64,000 nucleotides of DNA from Klenkia brasiliensis. GTDB taxonomy: Bacteria; Actinomycetota; Actinomycetes; Mycobacteriales; Geodermatophilaceae. Below, piece by piece: positions 27,655-35,670 of this stretch; the stretch's first letter is position 1, and each line of letters opens with the position of its first letter. The stretch lies in NCBI RefSeq assembly GCF_900100695.1, contig NZ_FNCF01000001.1, positions 298,060-362,059 on the forward strand. The letters run 5' to 3'. The position numbers and the translations under genes are program-made. The notes below the pieces were generated by a model. That model was given only the letters and a program-made list of their open reading frames with translations. It did no database searches and was not told where the DNA came from.

Positions 27655-28776
27655 TCAGCCGACCGCGAGCGCCCCGGCGGCGAGGGCGGGCTCGTCGTGG
27701 CCGGCCGCGGCGAGGGTCAGCGCGGCGACCCGCTCGGCGGCGTGGCCGTCGCCGAAGGGGCTGGGCCGGCGCGCCAGCTCCTCGGGCCAGCCCGGCCGCA
27801 GCAGCCGCCGGGCCGCGGGCAGCACGCCCTCGGGCCCGGTGAGCTCGGCGAAGCCCGCGTCCACGGCCTCGGGCCGCTCGGTGCTGTTGCGCACCACGAC
27901 CAGCGGCTTGCCCAGCACGGTCACCTCCTCCTGCACGCCACCGGAGTCCGAGACGAGCAGCCGGGCCCCGGCGGCCAGCGCCAGGAAGGTGGCGTGGTCG
28001 ACCGGTCCGGTCCCGCGCACCGAGGGCGGGAGCACGGCCCCGGCGGCGGCCAGGGCGGCCCGGGTGCGGGGGTGCAGCGGCAGCAGCACGGGCAGGCCGA
28101 GCAGGTCCAGGGCCTGCAGCAGGGCACGCAGCCGGACCGGGTCGTCGGTGTTCTCCGGGCGGTGCACGGTGGCCAGCACGTACTGCCCGGCGACCACGCC
28201 GTGCGCGGCCTGCACCGCCGCGCGGACGGCGGGGACCGGCAGCGCGCGGCGGGTGGCCTCCACGATCGTGTTGCCGGTGACGTGCACGGCCGACGCCGGC
28301 GTCCCACCGCGCAGCAGGTGCTCGGCGTTGCCGGGGGTGGCCGCGCAGTGCACGTCGGCGACCGCGCCGATCACCAGCCGGTTGATCTCCTCGGGCATGG
28401 CCCGGTCGAAGGAGCGCAGCCCGGCCTCGACGTGCACCACCGGGATGCCCAGGTGGTGGGCGGCCTGGGCACCGGCGTTGGCCGAGTTGGTGTCGCCCTG
28501 CACGACGACGGCGTCGGGCCGGTCGGCGCGGAACAGGTCGGTCAGGCCGGCGAGCATGGCCGCGACCTGCCCGGCGCGGTCGCGGCCGCCGATGCCGCGC
28601 AGCGGCTGCGCCGGGCTCGGCATGCCCACCCCGGCGAAGAAGACGTCGGTGAGGTCGGCGTCCCAGTGCTGGCCGGTGGCCAGCGGCTGCGCGGCGGGGC
28701 CGAGGGCGGCCACCACCGGGGCCAGCTTGATGATCTCGGGCCGGGTGCCCATGACCACCGCGACGCGCGGCGTCAC
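27655..28776 (-). CDS. wecB: UDP-N-acetylglucosamine 2-epimerase (non-hydrolysing)
   Basis: Interconverts UDP-GlcNAc and UDP-ManNAc, supplying an activated sugar for surface glycans. A 373-residue GT-B-fold enzyme with VVMGTRPEIIKLAPVV at the N-terminus, VVVQGDTNSANAGAQAAHHLGIPVVHVEAGLRSFD and PEEINRLVIGAVAD, HRPEN, and the allosteric/active-site LLVSDSGGVQEE. Its GTG (28776) overlaps the stop of the surface-protein gene by 4 bases. As the last gene of the exosortase operon it probably makes the donor for the locus glycosyltransferase (inference). Confidence 0.93.
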   Translation of the reverse strand: MTPRVAVVMGTRPEIIKLAPVVAALGPAAQPLATGQHWDADLTDVFFAGVGMPSPAQPLRGIGGRDRAGQVAAMLAGLTDLFRADRPDAVVVQGDTNSANAGAQAAHHLGIPVVHVEAGLRSFDRAMPEEINRLVIGAVADVHCAATPGNAEHLLRGGTPASAVHVTGNTIVEATRRALPVPAVRAAVQAAHGVVAGQYVLATVHRPENTDDPVRLRALLQALDLLGLPVLLPLHPRTRAALAAAGAVLPPSVRGTGPVDHATFLALAAGARLLVSDSGGVQEEVTVLGKPLVVVRNSTERPEAVDAGFAELTGPEGVLPAARRLLRPGWPEELARRPSPFGDGHAAERVAALTLAAAGHDEPALAAGALAVG

Positions 28777-29615
28777 GCGACCAGCACCGTGCCGGCGCGG
28801 CGGCGGACGAACCGGGCGGCGAGCACGGCCCAGCCGGCCACGACCGCGCCCGCGGCCACCGTCCAGCCCGACAGCGGGAGCGCCGGCACCGGGAGGGTGG
28901 CCACGTTGAGCCCGCAGACGGAGTCGGCGACGTCGACCCGGGCGGTGCTGCCCGCCAGGGTGACGTAGAGCGCACTGACCCGGATGCTGCCGGCCCCCGA
29001 GGGCTGGGTCTGGCCGTTGAGCAGCAGCGTCGCGACGCCGGAGACCGACACGCTGGTGCCGTTGGCGGGGGTGGCCGGCAGGGCGACCGCCACGGCCGTG
29101 CTCACCCGGGCGTTGGTCAGGGTCGCCCCGCCGGTGGTGGCGCCGGCCGAGGTCGCGGTGCAGCGGGAGGTGATCGCGTCGGCCAGGACGTCGACCGGCG
29201 TGGCTCCGCCGACCAGCCGGATTGAGACCCCGCCGGTGCCCGGGGTGACGGTGCAGCTGCCGTCGCTGCCGATGCTGATGCCGCCGCCGGAGCCGACCAG
29301 GCCGGCGCAGGCCGCGGAGCTGCCGTCGGTGCGGGCGACCGCCTTCTGCACCAGCACGCCCGAGGTGATGAGCGTCTGCGAGCCCAGCACGGTCAGCGCC
29401 GGCTGGGCGTTGCCCGACGTGCTCGACGTCGCGCCGTCGCTGGTCGCGGAGAACGAGCCCGAGGACGCCGTCGAGCCGCCGGCCAGGGTCAGGGTCGCTG
29501 CGGTGGCCGAGGCCGTGGACGTGTCGGCGGCGGCCGGGCCGGCCCACAGCGCCATGAGGGCTGCGGTCGCCGCGGCGACGACGCCCGCGCGGCGGCGGAG
29601 ACGGGGTGCGGTCAC
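28773..29615 (-). CDS. Choice-of-anchor-type surface protein with exosortase-like sorting signal
   Basis: A 280-residue secreted protein. Signal peptide 1-30 (Arg-rich start, cleavage near AAA-DT). A Ser/Thr/Gly/Ala-rich body of beta strands with conserved cysteines (C103, C121, C152, C234) resembles the 'choice-of-anchor P' family. The C-terminus is tripartite: motif VPALPLSG (243-250), a hydrophobic helix (251-270) and a basic cluster RRR (271-273), the layout recognised by exosortases, with an exosortase encoded two genes upstream. It is therefore the likely target, possibly glycosylated. GTGA overlaps on both sides place it within one translationally coupled operon. Confidence 0.82.
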   Translation of the reverse strand: MTAPRLRRRAGVVAAATAALMALWAGPAAADTSTASATAATLTLAGGSTASSGSFSATSDGATSSTSGNAQPALTVLGSQTLITSGVLVQKAVARTDGSSAACAGLVGSGGGISIGSDGSCTVTPGTGGVSIRLVGGATPVDVLADAITSRCTATSAGATTGGATLTNARVSTAVAVALPATPANGTSVSVSGVATLLLNGQTQPSGAGSIRVSALYVTLAGSTARVDVADSVCGLNVATLPVPALPLSGWTVAAGAVVAGWAVLAARFVRRRAGTVLVA

Positions 29616-31420
29616 GGTCGGGGCCTCCGGTCGGGGTCGGTGGGGGCGGGGGGCGCGGGGCGGCGGCGCTCGGGCTGGTCGCCGAGCAGCAGCGCGGGGA
29701 TCCGCTCGGTGCCCGGGCCGTCGGCCGGGGCAGCGGGCGCCGCGGGGGTCGGCGGGGCGGCGGCCCGGGACCGGGTCGGGCGGACGGCGGGCCGGGAGGC
29801 GCCGCCCCTCACCCGCGGCTGGGCGGCGGTCGGCGGCTCCTCCGCCAGGACGGCGGGGGCCGCGGCGGGGACGACGGCGACGGGCACCTCGGCGGTGGTC
29901 GACCCCACCCGCCGCTGCGGGGACCGGGTCCGGGCACCCGCCGCGCGGACCTCGGCGGCCAGCGCGTCGGCGAGGGACTCGTCGCTGAGCCAGTCGGGGT
30001 CACCGGGCAGCGCGGCGAACCGGGCCGGCTCGACCGGCCGGGCGGCCCGGGCGGTGACCGGGTGGCCGGGGCCGTCGTGGGCGGTCTTCTTCCAGTCGCG
30101 GCGCCCGCGCAGCAGCCGGAGGAAGGCCCACCAGACGGCGGCCTGCAGCAGGTAGGCGTAGAGCACGTTGACCACGCCGAGCACGAAGGCGCGGCGGCGG
30201 GTGACCGCTCCCCCGCTGCGGGACCGGTAGACCGGCCCCCACACGACGTGCGGCAGGACGCCGAACAGCGCGGCGAGCGGGACCAGGCCCCAGGCGCCCT
30301 CGGTCCACCAGTCGGCGACGCCGTCGCCGGTGTGCGTCATGAAGTACACCTGCACGGCCACCGCGGCCGGGAAGACGATCGAGCCCAGCAGCTGGGACCA
30401 CGGCACCCACAGGTAGTAGGCGATCTCCAGGGCGCCGGGCAGGCTCACCTGCGGGGAGCAGATGATGGCCCACAGGTAGCGCAGGCACTGCATGCCGCCC
30501 TGGGCCCACCGGCTGCGCTGGCGCAGCAGCGGCCCGATGCGCGGCAGCCCGGTCTGGGCCACGAAGGTCTCGTCGCAGTACTCGGTGCGGCCGCCGGTGA
30601 GCAGCACGTGCAGGCCGAGCTCGAAGTCCTCCAGCAGCGCGCCGTGCCACGGCGTGCCGAACTCGTCGGCGATGCGGTCGAGGGCGGCCAGCCGGGTGAA
30701 CTGGCCGTTGCCGCCCATGCCGACGCTGCCGGTGCGGCGGCGCAGGGTCTGCATGGCGGCGATCGGGCCGGTGAACTCCATGTCCTGCAGCTGGACCAGC
30801 AGGGAGTCCCGGCGGGCCGGGAGCCGGTCGTCGGCGTGGACCAGGGAGTCCAGGTCGGCGGCGGCCAGGCCGTCGATGTCGTCGGTGACGCGCACCTGGA
30901 CCTGCACGGCGGCCACGCGGGGGTCGACCAGGTAGCCGCAGATCACGTCGGGGGCCAGCCGCTCCAGGCGGGCGTCGGCGTCCAGCACACCGACGACGAC
31001 CCGGTGCCGGTCGGCGTCGTCCGGCAGGGACGCCGCGATCGCGCGCCAGGCGTGGTTGAGCGCCGCACCCTTGCCGCGGCGCGCCTCGGGCAGGGCCCGG
31101 GTGAGCACCTGCAGCTGGGGGAACTGCAGCTGCAGGTCGGCCAGGATGTCCGGCGTCAGGTCGGTGGAGCCGTCGTCGACCACCCAGACGGTGGCCTCGG
31201 GGAAGGTGCCCACCAGGTGGCGCACCGTGCCGCCGATGACCTGCTCCTCGTCCAGGCACGGCACGACGAAGTGGAAGTCGTGGCCCTCGCGGCTGCCCGG
31301 GACCCCGTCGGTGCGGCGCAGGAACGGCCGCATGATGAACACGACGTAGAGCAGGAAGCCGACGCAGAGCAGGAACGCCGTGGTGTTCAGCGTGGCCAGC
31401 GCCAGGTTGTCGGCGTTCAC
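29612..31420 (-). CDS. Membrane GT2 glycosyltransferase with long disordered tail
   Basis: A 602-residue processive-type family 2 glycosyltransferase. TM helix 12-30, then the GT-A domain with VVDDGS (80-85), DAD (147-149), the acceptor ED (264-265) and QRSRW (301-305), all four hallmarks of cellulose/hyaluronan-synthase-like enzymes. Several C-terminal helices (about 310-435) follow, and then a roughly 150-residue Pro/Ala/Arg-rich tail (450-602) that looks disordered. It should polymerise or transfer a UDP-sugar across the membrane. GTGA overlaps link it to the exosortase gene before it and the surface-protein gene after it. Confidence 0.88.
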   Translation of the reverse strand: MNADNLALATLNTTAFLLCVGFLLYVVFIMRPFLRRTDGVPGSREGHDFHFVVPCLDEEQVIGGTVRHLVGTFPEATVWVVDDGSTDLTPDILADLQLQFPQLQVLTRALPEARRGKGAALNHAWRAIAASLPDDADRHRVVVGVLDADARLERLAPDVICGYLVDPRVAAVQVQVRVTDDIDGLAAADLDSLVHADDRLPARRDSLLVQLQDMEFTGPIAAMQTLRRRTGSVGMGGNGQFTRLAALDRIADEFGTPWHGALLEDFELGLHVLLTGGRTEYCDETFVAQTGLPRIGPLLRQRSRWAQGGMQCLRYLWAIICSPQVSLPGALEIAYYLWVPWSQLLGSIVFPAAVAVQVYFMTHTGDGVADWWTEGAWGLVPLAALFGVLPHVVWGPVYRSRSGGAVTRRRAFVLGVVNVLYAYLLQAAVWWAFLRLLRGRRDWKKTAHDGPGHPVTARAARPVEPARFAALPGDPDWLSDESLADALAAEVRAAGARTRSPQRRVGSTTAEVPVAVVPAAAPAVLAEEPPTAAQPRVRGGASRPAVRPTRSRAAAPPTPAAPAAPADGPGTERIPALLLGDQPERRRPAPPAPTDPDRRPRP

Positions 31421-32016
31421 CGGTGCGCCGCCTCGACGTCCCAGGGGTCCAGCGCCGGGGTCTGGTAGGTGCCGCGCAGCAGCACCAGCAGGTAGCAGGT
31501 GCCGGCCAGCACGACGCCGAGGGTGCTGACCGCGGTGCCCACCAGGACGTGGGTGCGGGCGTAGCCCACCTCGGGTCCCCACTCCGCCATGCCGGCGGTG
31601 ATGGCCAGCATGCGGGCCTGGTTGACCGCCAGGATCAGCAGCACGGCGGTGGCCAGCGAGGTGAAGGCGCGCACCGCGGGGATGCGGCGCACGGCCAGGA
31701 GCACGGTGGTGGCCGCCACGAAGGGCAGCAGCAGGAAGGCCGCGGTGCAGCCGACGGTGATGTCGATGCCGGTGGCCTGGCCGTCGACGGTGAACAGCAC
31801 CGACCGGCCGACCTGGTGGGCATCGGTGAGGCCGATCAGCCGGGCGGTCCAGGCGGTGACGGCGGCCTCGAGCGCCTGCAGCAGGTCCGCTTCCCACAGC
31901 ATCAGGGCGATGGTCGCGACGCCGCCGGCGACCATGCCGGGCCGGACGAGGCCGACGTCGGCGGTGCGGTCGGTGTCGCCCCGCATCGCCCAGGGCTCGA
32001 CCGCCCCGGCGGTCAC
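31417..32016 (-). CDS. Small exosortase/archaeosortase-family transpeptidase
   Basis: A 199-residue membrane protein with about five helices. The catalytic triad of the exosortase superfamily is visible in order: Cys90 (DITVGCTAAFLLLPF), Arg135 (AVNQARMLA) and His156 (YARTHVLVG). The enzyme is expected to cleave the C-terminal sorting signal of the locus surface protein on the outer membrane face and join it to another molecule. It is shorter than proteobacterial EpsH/XrtA and resembles the actinobacterial 'exosortase P' type. The start is GTG 32016, chosen because it gives the same GTGA overlap as the other junctions. Confidence 0.82.
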   Translation of the reverse strand: MTAGAVEPWAMRGDTDRTADVGLVRPGMVAGGVATIALMLWEADLLQALEAAVTAWTARLIGLTDAHQVGRSVLFTVDGQATGIDITVGCTAAFLLLPFVAATTVLLAVRRIPAVRAFTSLATAVLLILAVNQARMLAITAGMAEWGPEVGYARTHVLVGTAVSTLGVVLAGTCYLLVLLRGTYQTPALDPWDVEAAHR

Positions 32017-33086
32017 CGGCGCCGGTCCAGCGCCTGCTCGCGCCGTGCCTGGACCAGCGCGTTCTCCGCGCGGGCCCAGGTGGTGGCCAGCGGCTCCACC
32101 CCCGCGCGCATCGTGTGCGCGGTGGCGGTCCGGTAGCCGGCGCCCTCGAGGCGGGCCTGCACGAGGTTCGCCGTCCGGGAGACCTGCGAGGTCTGGTGCC
32201 CGCCGCCGAGGATGCCGAGCTGGCGGGGGCCGACGCGGGCCAGCTGGACGTCGCCGGCCGCCTCGCGCACGACGGAGACGGCGCGGCGCAGCGAGCGCAC
32301 GGTGCGGATGACGCCCAGGTCGACCAGCACCATGCCCACCGGGTCGCCGACCGGGGTGGCCAGCTGCTCCTCGGTGGCCAGCAGCGAGGCCCAGCCGCGC
32401 CGGTTGGGCAGCCGGGTGACGTCGTCGTGGCTGTCCATGCTGCGCTCGAAGGCCTCCTGCCGCTGGCCGTGCAGTGCGGCGATGTCCGCGCTGAGGGAGG
32501 CCTGCAGGGCACCGGCCTGGACGGCGAGCAGCTCGGTCCAGTTGCGGTCGGCGACCTGCAGCGGCGAGGCGCTGAGCCCGGCGAGGGAGCCGAGCTGGCG
32601 GCCGTCGGGGGACATCAGCGCGATGCCCAGGTAGCCGTGCAGGCCCCAGCCCTCGGAGATCCGGCGCAGGTCGGGGGCGGCGCTGCGGGCCAGGTCGGTG
32701 ACCACGGTGGGCTGCGGGCCGGTGAGCAGGTGGTGGCACAGCGACCGGTCGCGGGAGACCGGGGTGCCGGCCTCGTACCGCGCCGCCCGGCTGCGCTGCC
32801 ACGGCGAGTCCGGGTCCTGGGTCTGCGCGGTGGTCTGGACCGCCAGCCCGGTCCAGGTGTCCTCGGTGATGCGGGTGACCGTCCAGGCGTCGACACCGCC
32901 CAGGCTGCCCAGCAGGGTCAGCGCGGCCTGGGCACCCGGCAGGGTGCCCCGCGACCACACCGACGCCGGGGCCGGGGCGGCCGGGGCCACCGCGCGGGTG
33001 TCCAGCACCTGCACCGACGGGGCCACGGCCATCTCGTCGTCCCAGGTCCCCGGCGCCGGGGAGAGCGACTGCACCTGCCTCGCCAC
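32013..33086 (-). CDS. GAF domain plus degenerate GGDEF protein (copy A)
   Basis: A 357-residue soluble protein. An N-terminal GAF-like sensor (about 45-200, including SRDRSLCHHLL and LGSLAGLSASPLQ) precedes a GGDEF-fold domain opened by the characteristic DDVTRLPNRRGW (221-232). The active-site GG(D/E)EF is replaced by VGPRQLGIL (285-293), and the metal-binding aspartate segment reads MVLVDLGVI. It is therefore unlikely to make c-di-GMP and may instead sense a ligand or bind a nucleotide. First gene of the coupled exosortase operon; GTG 33086 has GAGGAG upstream. Paralogous to the next gene upstream. Confidence 0.8.
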   Translation of the reverse strand: MARQVQSLSPAPGTWDDEMAVAPSVQVLDTRAVAPAAPAPASVWSRGTLPGAQAALTLLGSLGGVDAWTVTRITEDTWTGLAVQTTAQTQDPDSPWQRSRAARYEAGTPVSRDRSLCHHLLTGPQPTVVTDLARSAAPDLRRISEGWGLHGYLGIALMSPDGRQLGSLAGLSASPLQVADRNWTELLAVQAGALQASLSADIAALHGQRQEAFERSMDSHDDVTRLPNRRGWASLLATEEQLATPVGDPVGMVLVDLGVIRTVRSLRRAVSVVREAAGDVQLARVGPRQLGILGGGHQTSQVSRTANLVQARLEGAGYRTATAHTMRAGVEPLATTWARAENALVQARREQALDRRR

Positions 33087-33115
33087 GGTGGCTCCTCACA
33101 AAATGATCTAGTCTT

Positions 33116-33143
33116 GTTCCGGATCTCTGTGTCCGTTATCGGC
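33116..33143 (-). promoter_or_regulatory. Shared promoter motif, copy 1
   Basis: GTTCCGGA-N13-TATCGGC on the plus strand (GCCGATA-N13-TCCGGAAC on the gene strand), ending 29 bases before the start of GAF-GGDEF copy A. The identical motif with identical spacing precedes copy B. GCCGATAA resembles the -10 of FliA/WhiG-type sigma factors, but no matching -35 is visible. Confidence 0.5.
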
Positions 33144-33174
33144 AGCCGCGGGGGCGGGCGGGACCCCGTCACGG

Positions 33175-34119
33175 TCAACCCGGTGGTGCCGCGCGGACCT
33201 GCACGAGGGCGTCCTCGGCCCGCCACCAGGTCCGGTCCAGGCCCTCCCGCGGCTCGCGCACCGCCCAGCCGGCCGTCGCGCCGTAGCCGGCGGCGATCAG
33301 CGCCGACCGGACGTCCCACGCGAGGGCGAGCGGGTCCTCGACGTCACCGGCCAGGACGCCGAAGCGGCGCCCCGAGACGCGGGCCACGGCCGCGCCGCCG
33401 GCCGCCCCGGCCAGCACCTCGCCGGCCCGGCGCAGGCCGCGGGCGGTGCGCACCGTGCCGACGTCGACCAGCACGAGCGACACGGGGCCGGCCAGCTGCC
33501 GGGCCCGGTCCTCCTCGTCCTGCAGCAGCTGGCCCCACCCGCGCCGGTCGGGCAGCCCGGTCACGGGGTCGGCGGTGCGCAGCGCGCGCTCGCGGTCGGC
33601 CAGCCGGTCGTCGGCGACGGCGTCCAGGGCGGCGGAGAAGCGGGCCGCGAGGTGGTCGGCGGCGGACCCCAGCCGGCGCAGCAGCCCGTCGGGGTCCGGG
33701 ACGGCGGCCGCGCGGGCCGTCCAGCCGCAGACGCTGCCGAGCAGCCGGCCGTCGGGTCGGCGCAGCGGCGCGGTCAGGAACTCCCTCACGGCGTACCGGC
33801 GCCCCAGGGCGCGCACGGCCGGGTGGGGGTGCCGCCGGACGTCCGGGGCGTGGGCCGCGCGGTCGTCGACGAGCAGGTGGTGGCAGACCGACAGCGCGAC
33901 CGGCAGCGGCCGGTCGAGCACGGCGACCCGGTTGGCCCGGTCGGTCGCCACACCCGTCCACCAGCGGTCGGTCATCCGCGAGACGGCGAACCCGTCCAGG
34001 CCCTCGGTGGCGGCGAAGGCGTCCACCACGGAGGCGGCCGAGGCCGCGAAGACCGACGCCAGGTGCCCGCGGGCCGCGGTGGGCCCGGGCAGGTCCGGCT
34101 GCGCGGACGTCGTCGCCAT
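33175..34119 (-). CDS. GAF domain plus degenerate GGDEF protein (copy B)
   Basis: A 314-residue paralogue of copy A with the same order: GAF-like domain (about 20-160, including LSVCHHLL and LLGSVCGWTA), then a GGDEF fold starting DPVTGLPDRRGW (184-195). The catalytic motif is replaced by SGRRFGVL (249-256), so diguanylate cyclase activity is not expected. Copies A and B keep the same CHHLL and LPxRRGW blocks, indicating tandem duplication. ATG at 34119 has GGGGAGG 6 bases upstream. It is separated from copy A by 88 bases that contain a promoter-like motif. Confidence 0.8.
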   Translation of the reverse strand: MATTSAQPDLPGPTAARGHLASVFAASAASVVDAFAATEGLDGFAVSRMTDRWWTGVATDRANRVAVLDRPLPVALSVCHHLLVDDRAAHAPDVRRHPHPAVRALGRRYAVREFLTAPLRRPDGRLLGSVCGWTARAAAVPDPDGLLRRLGSAADHLAARFSAALDAVADDRLADRERALRTADPVTGLPDRRGWGQLLQDEEDRARQLAGPVSLVLVDVGTVRTARGLRRAGEVLAGAAGGAAVARVSGRRFGVLAGDVEDPLALAWDVRSALIAAGYGATAGWAVREPREGLDRTWWRAEDALVQVRAAPPG

Positions 34120-34150
34120 GGTCGCCTCCCCGCCACTTCCGAACGGAACG

Positions 34151-34178
34151 GTTCCGGACGGTTGCGTTCTCTATCGGC
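34151..34178 (-). promoter_or_regulatory. Shared promoter motif, copy 2
   Basis: GTTCCGGA-N13-TATCGGC, the same pair of blocks and spacing as copy 1, ending 31 bases before the start of GAF-GGDEF copy B. An extra inverted repeat, CGGAAC-G-GTTCCG (34144-34156), overlaps its edge. Confidence 0.5.
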
Positions 34179-34194
34179 GGGTGCCGGGCGACCT

Positions 34195-34228
34195 GTACCT
34201 CCCCCACCCCGCGGGGTGGGGGAGGTAC
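34195..34228 (-). terminator. 34-base perfect palindrome terminating thrC
   Basis: Arms 34195-34211 and 34212-34228 are exactly complementary (a Py-rich run then its Pu-rich complement), starting 4 bases beyond the thrC stop on the minus strand. Physically the loop would be the central few bases. Confidence 0.88.
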
Positions 34229-34232
34229 GGGA

Positions 34233-35510
34233 TCAGGCGATGAGGCCGGCCTGCCGCAGCGACCGCAGCGACGGCTCGACCCGGTGCGTGGGGCCGACGA
34301 CGGGGGCCAGCGGGTCGAGGGTCTTCAGGCCCTCACCCGTGTTCAGCACGACGGTCTCCTGCGCGGGGTCCAGCAGACCCTTCTCCACCAACTGGCGCAG
34401 CACGGCGGTGGTCACGCCGCCCGCGGTCTCGGCGAAGACGCCGGTGGTGCGGGCCAGGTCGCGGATGCCGGCCACGATCTCCTCGTCGCCCACCCGGCCG
34501 ACCGAGCCGCCGGTGCGGCGGATCGCGTCCAGGGCGTAGGGCCCGTCGGCGGGGTTGCCGATGTTCAGCGACTTGGCGATCCCGGTGGGCTTGACCGGCT
34601 TGACGACGTCCCAGCCGTTGTCGAACGCCGTGGCGATCGGGTCGCAGCCGGCCGACTGCGCGCCGAACACCTTCCACGGCGTGTCGGCGACGATGCCGGC
34701 GACCACCAGCTCCTTCCAGGCCTTGTCGACCTTGGTCAGCAGCGAGCCCGACGCCATCGGGATGACCACCTGCGCCGGGATGCGCCAGCCCAGCTGCTCG
34801 GCGATCTCGTAGCCGACGGTCTTGGACCCCTCGGCGTAGTAGGGCCGCACGTTCTGGTTGACGAAGGCGGCGTCCTCGAACTCGTCGGTCTCGGCGAGTT
34901 CGCTGGTCAGCCGGTTGACCTCGTCGTAGGACCCGTCGACGGCGATGAGCGCCTGCCCGTACACCGCCGACTGCACGATCTTGCCCGGCTCGAGGTCGCT
35001 GGGGACGAAGACGAACGAGGGCAGGCCGTTGCGCGCGGCGTGCGCGGCGACGGAGTTGGCCAGGTTGCCGGTCGAGGCGCAGGCGATCTTGGTGTAGCCG
35101 AAGCCCTTGGCCGCGGTGGCGGCGAGGCTGACCACGCGGTCCTTGAAGGAGTGCGTGGGGTTGGCGGAGTCGTCCTTGACCCACAGCGGGGCGTTGAAGC
35201 CCAGCTCGTCGCCCAGCCGCTGCGCGCGGACCAGCGGGGTCATGCCCGGGTCGAGGCTGACCCGCTGCTCGGGGTCCTGGCCGGTGGGCAGCAGCGGGGC
35301 GTACCGCCAGATGTTCTGCGGGCCGGCCTCGATCTGCTCGCGGGTGACCGCGCGCATCAGCTCGGGGTCGTAGTCGACCTCCAGCGGGCCGAAGCACTCG
35401 GCGCAGGCGTGCTCGGCGATCAGGCCGAAGGTGGCACCGCAGTTGCGGCAGACCAGGCCACGCGCGGGGTTCACCGCGACGGCCTCGGGGGCGGGTGCGG
35501 TCAGGGTCAT
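34233..35510 (-). CDS. thrC: Threonine synthase
   Basis: PLP enzyme of 425 residues that converts O-phosphohomoserine to threonine and phosphate. An N-terminal rubredoxin-like zinc ribbon (Cys21, Cys24, Cys36, Cys39) precedes the fold type II core. The PLP lysine is Lys123 in NPTHSFKDRVV, followed by the ACASTGNLANSVAAHAA phosphate-binding loop and a conserved NTGEGLKT near the C-terminus. ATG at 35510 follows GAGGAGG by 10 bases. The leader contains a SAM-I riboswitch that can cover this ribosome site. It is not clustered with hom or thrB. Confidence 0.94.
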   Translation of the reverse strand: MTLTAPAPEAVAVNPARGLVCRNCGATFGLIAEHACAECFGPLEVDYDPELMRAVTREQIEAGPQNIWRYAPLLPTGQDPEQRVSLDPGMTPLVRAQRLGDELGFNAPLWVKDDSANPTHSFKDRVVSLAATAAKGFGYTKIACASTGNLANSVAAHAARNGLPSFVFVPSDLEPGKIVQSAVYGQALIAVDGSYDEVNRLTSELAETDEFEDAAFVNQNVRPYYAEGSKTVGYEIAEQLGWRIPAQVVIPMASGSLLTKVDKAWKELVVAGIVADTPWKVFGAQSAGCDPIATAFDNGWDVVKPVKPTGIAKSLNIGNPADGPYALDAIRRTGGSVGRVGDEEIVAGIRDLARTTGVFAETAGGVTTAVLRQLVEKGLLDPAQETVVLNTGEGLKTLDPLAPVVGPTHRVEPSLRSLRQAGLIA

Positions 35511-35524
35511 GCGACGACTACCTC

Positions 35525-35637
35525 CTCATCTTCCCTGCGACGGGTCGTCGACCGCGCAGGACGGATGGGGCACCTGCTGCTCGCGCAGTGGTTGCCGGGG
35601 CTTCGTCGGGCCGTGTCCCTCTGCCCCTCTGGATGAG
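35525..35637 (-). promoter_or_regulatory. SAM-I (S-box) riboswitch upstream of thrC
   Basis: Read on the minus strand, the leader has the conserved S-box blocks in order: CTCATC-CAGAG, AGGGAC, GGCCCGACGAAGCC, CCGGCAACC, AGGTGCC...ATCC, a P4 hairpin, and the closing GGAAGATGAG. P1 is formed by CTCATC (35632-35637) with GATGAG (35525-35530). The P1 3' strand overlaps the ribosome site GAGGAGG (35521-35527), suggesting SAM-dependent blocking of translation. Confidence 0.92.
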
Positions 35638-35670
35638 TGGAACGCGTCGAGACTACTGCAGGATGGGCCC

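Noticed and set aside
33116..34178. Assigning the shared motif as a FliA/WhiG promoter
   Set aside because: GCCGATAA fits the -10, but neither copy has a TAAA-like -35 at the proper distance, and the second conserved block lies downstream of where transcription would start.
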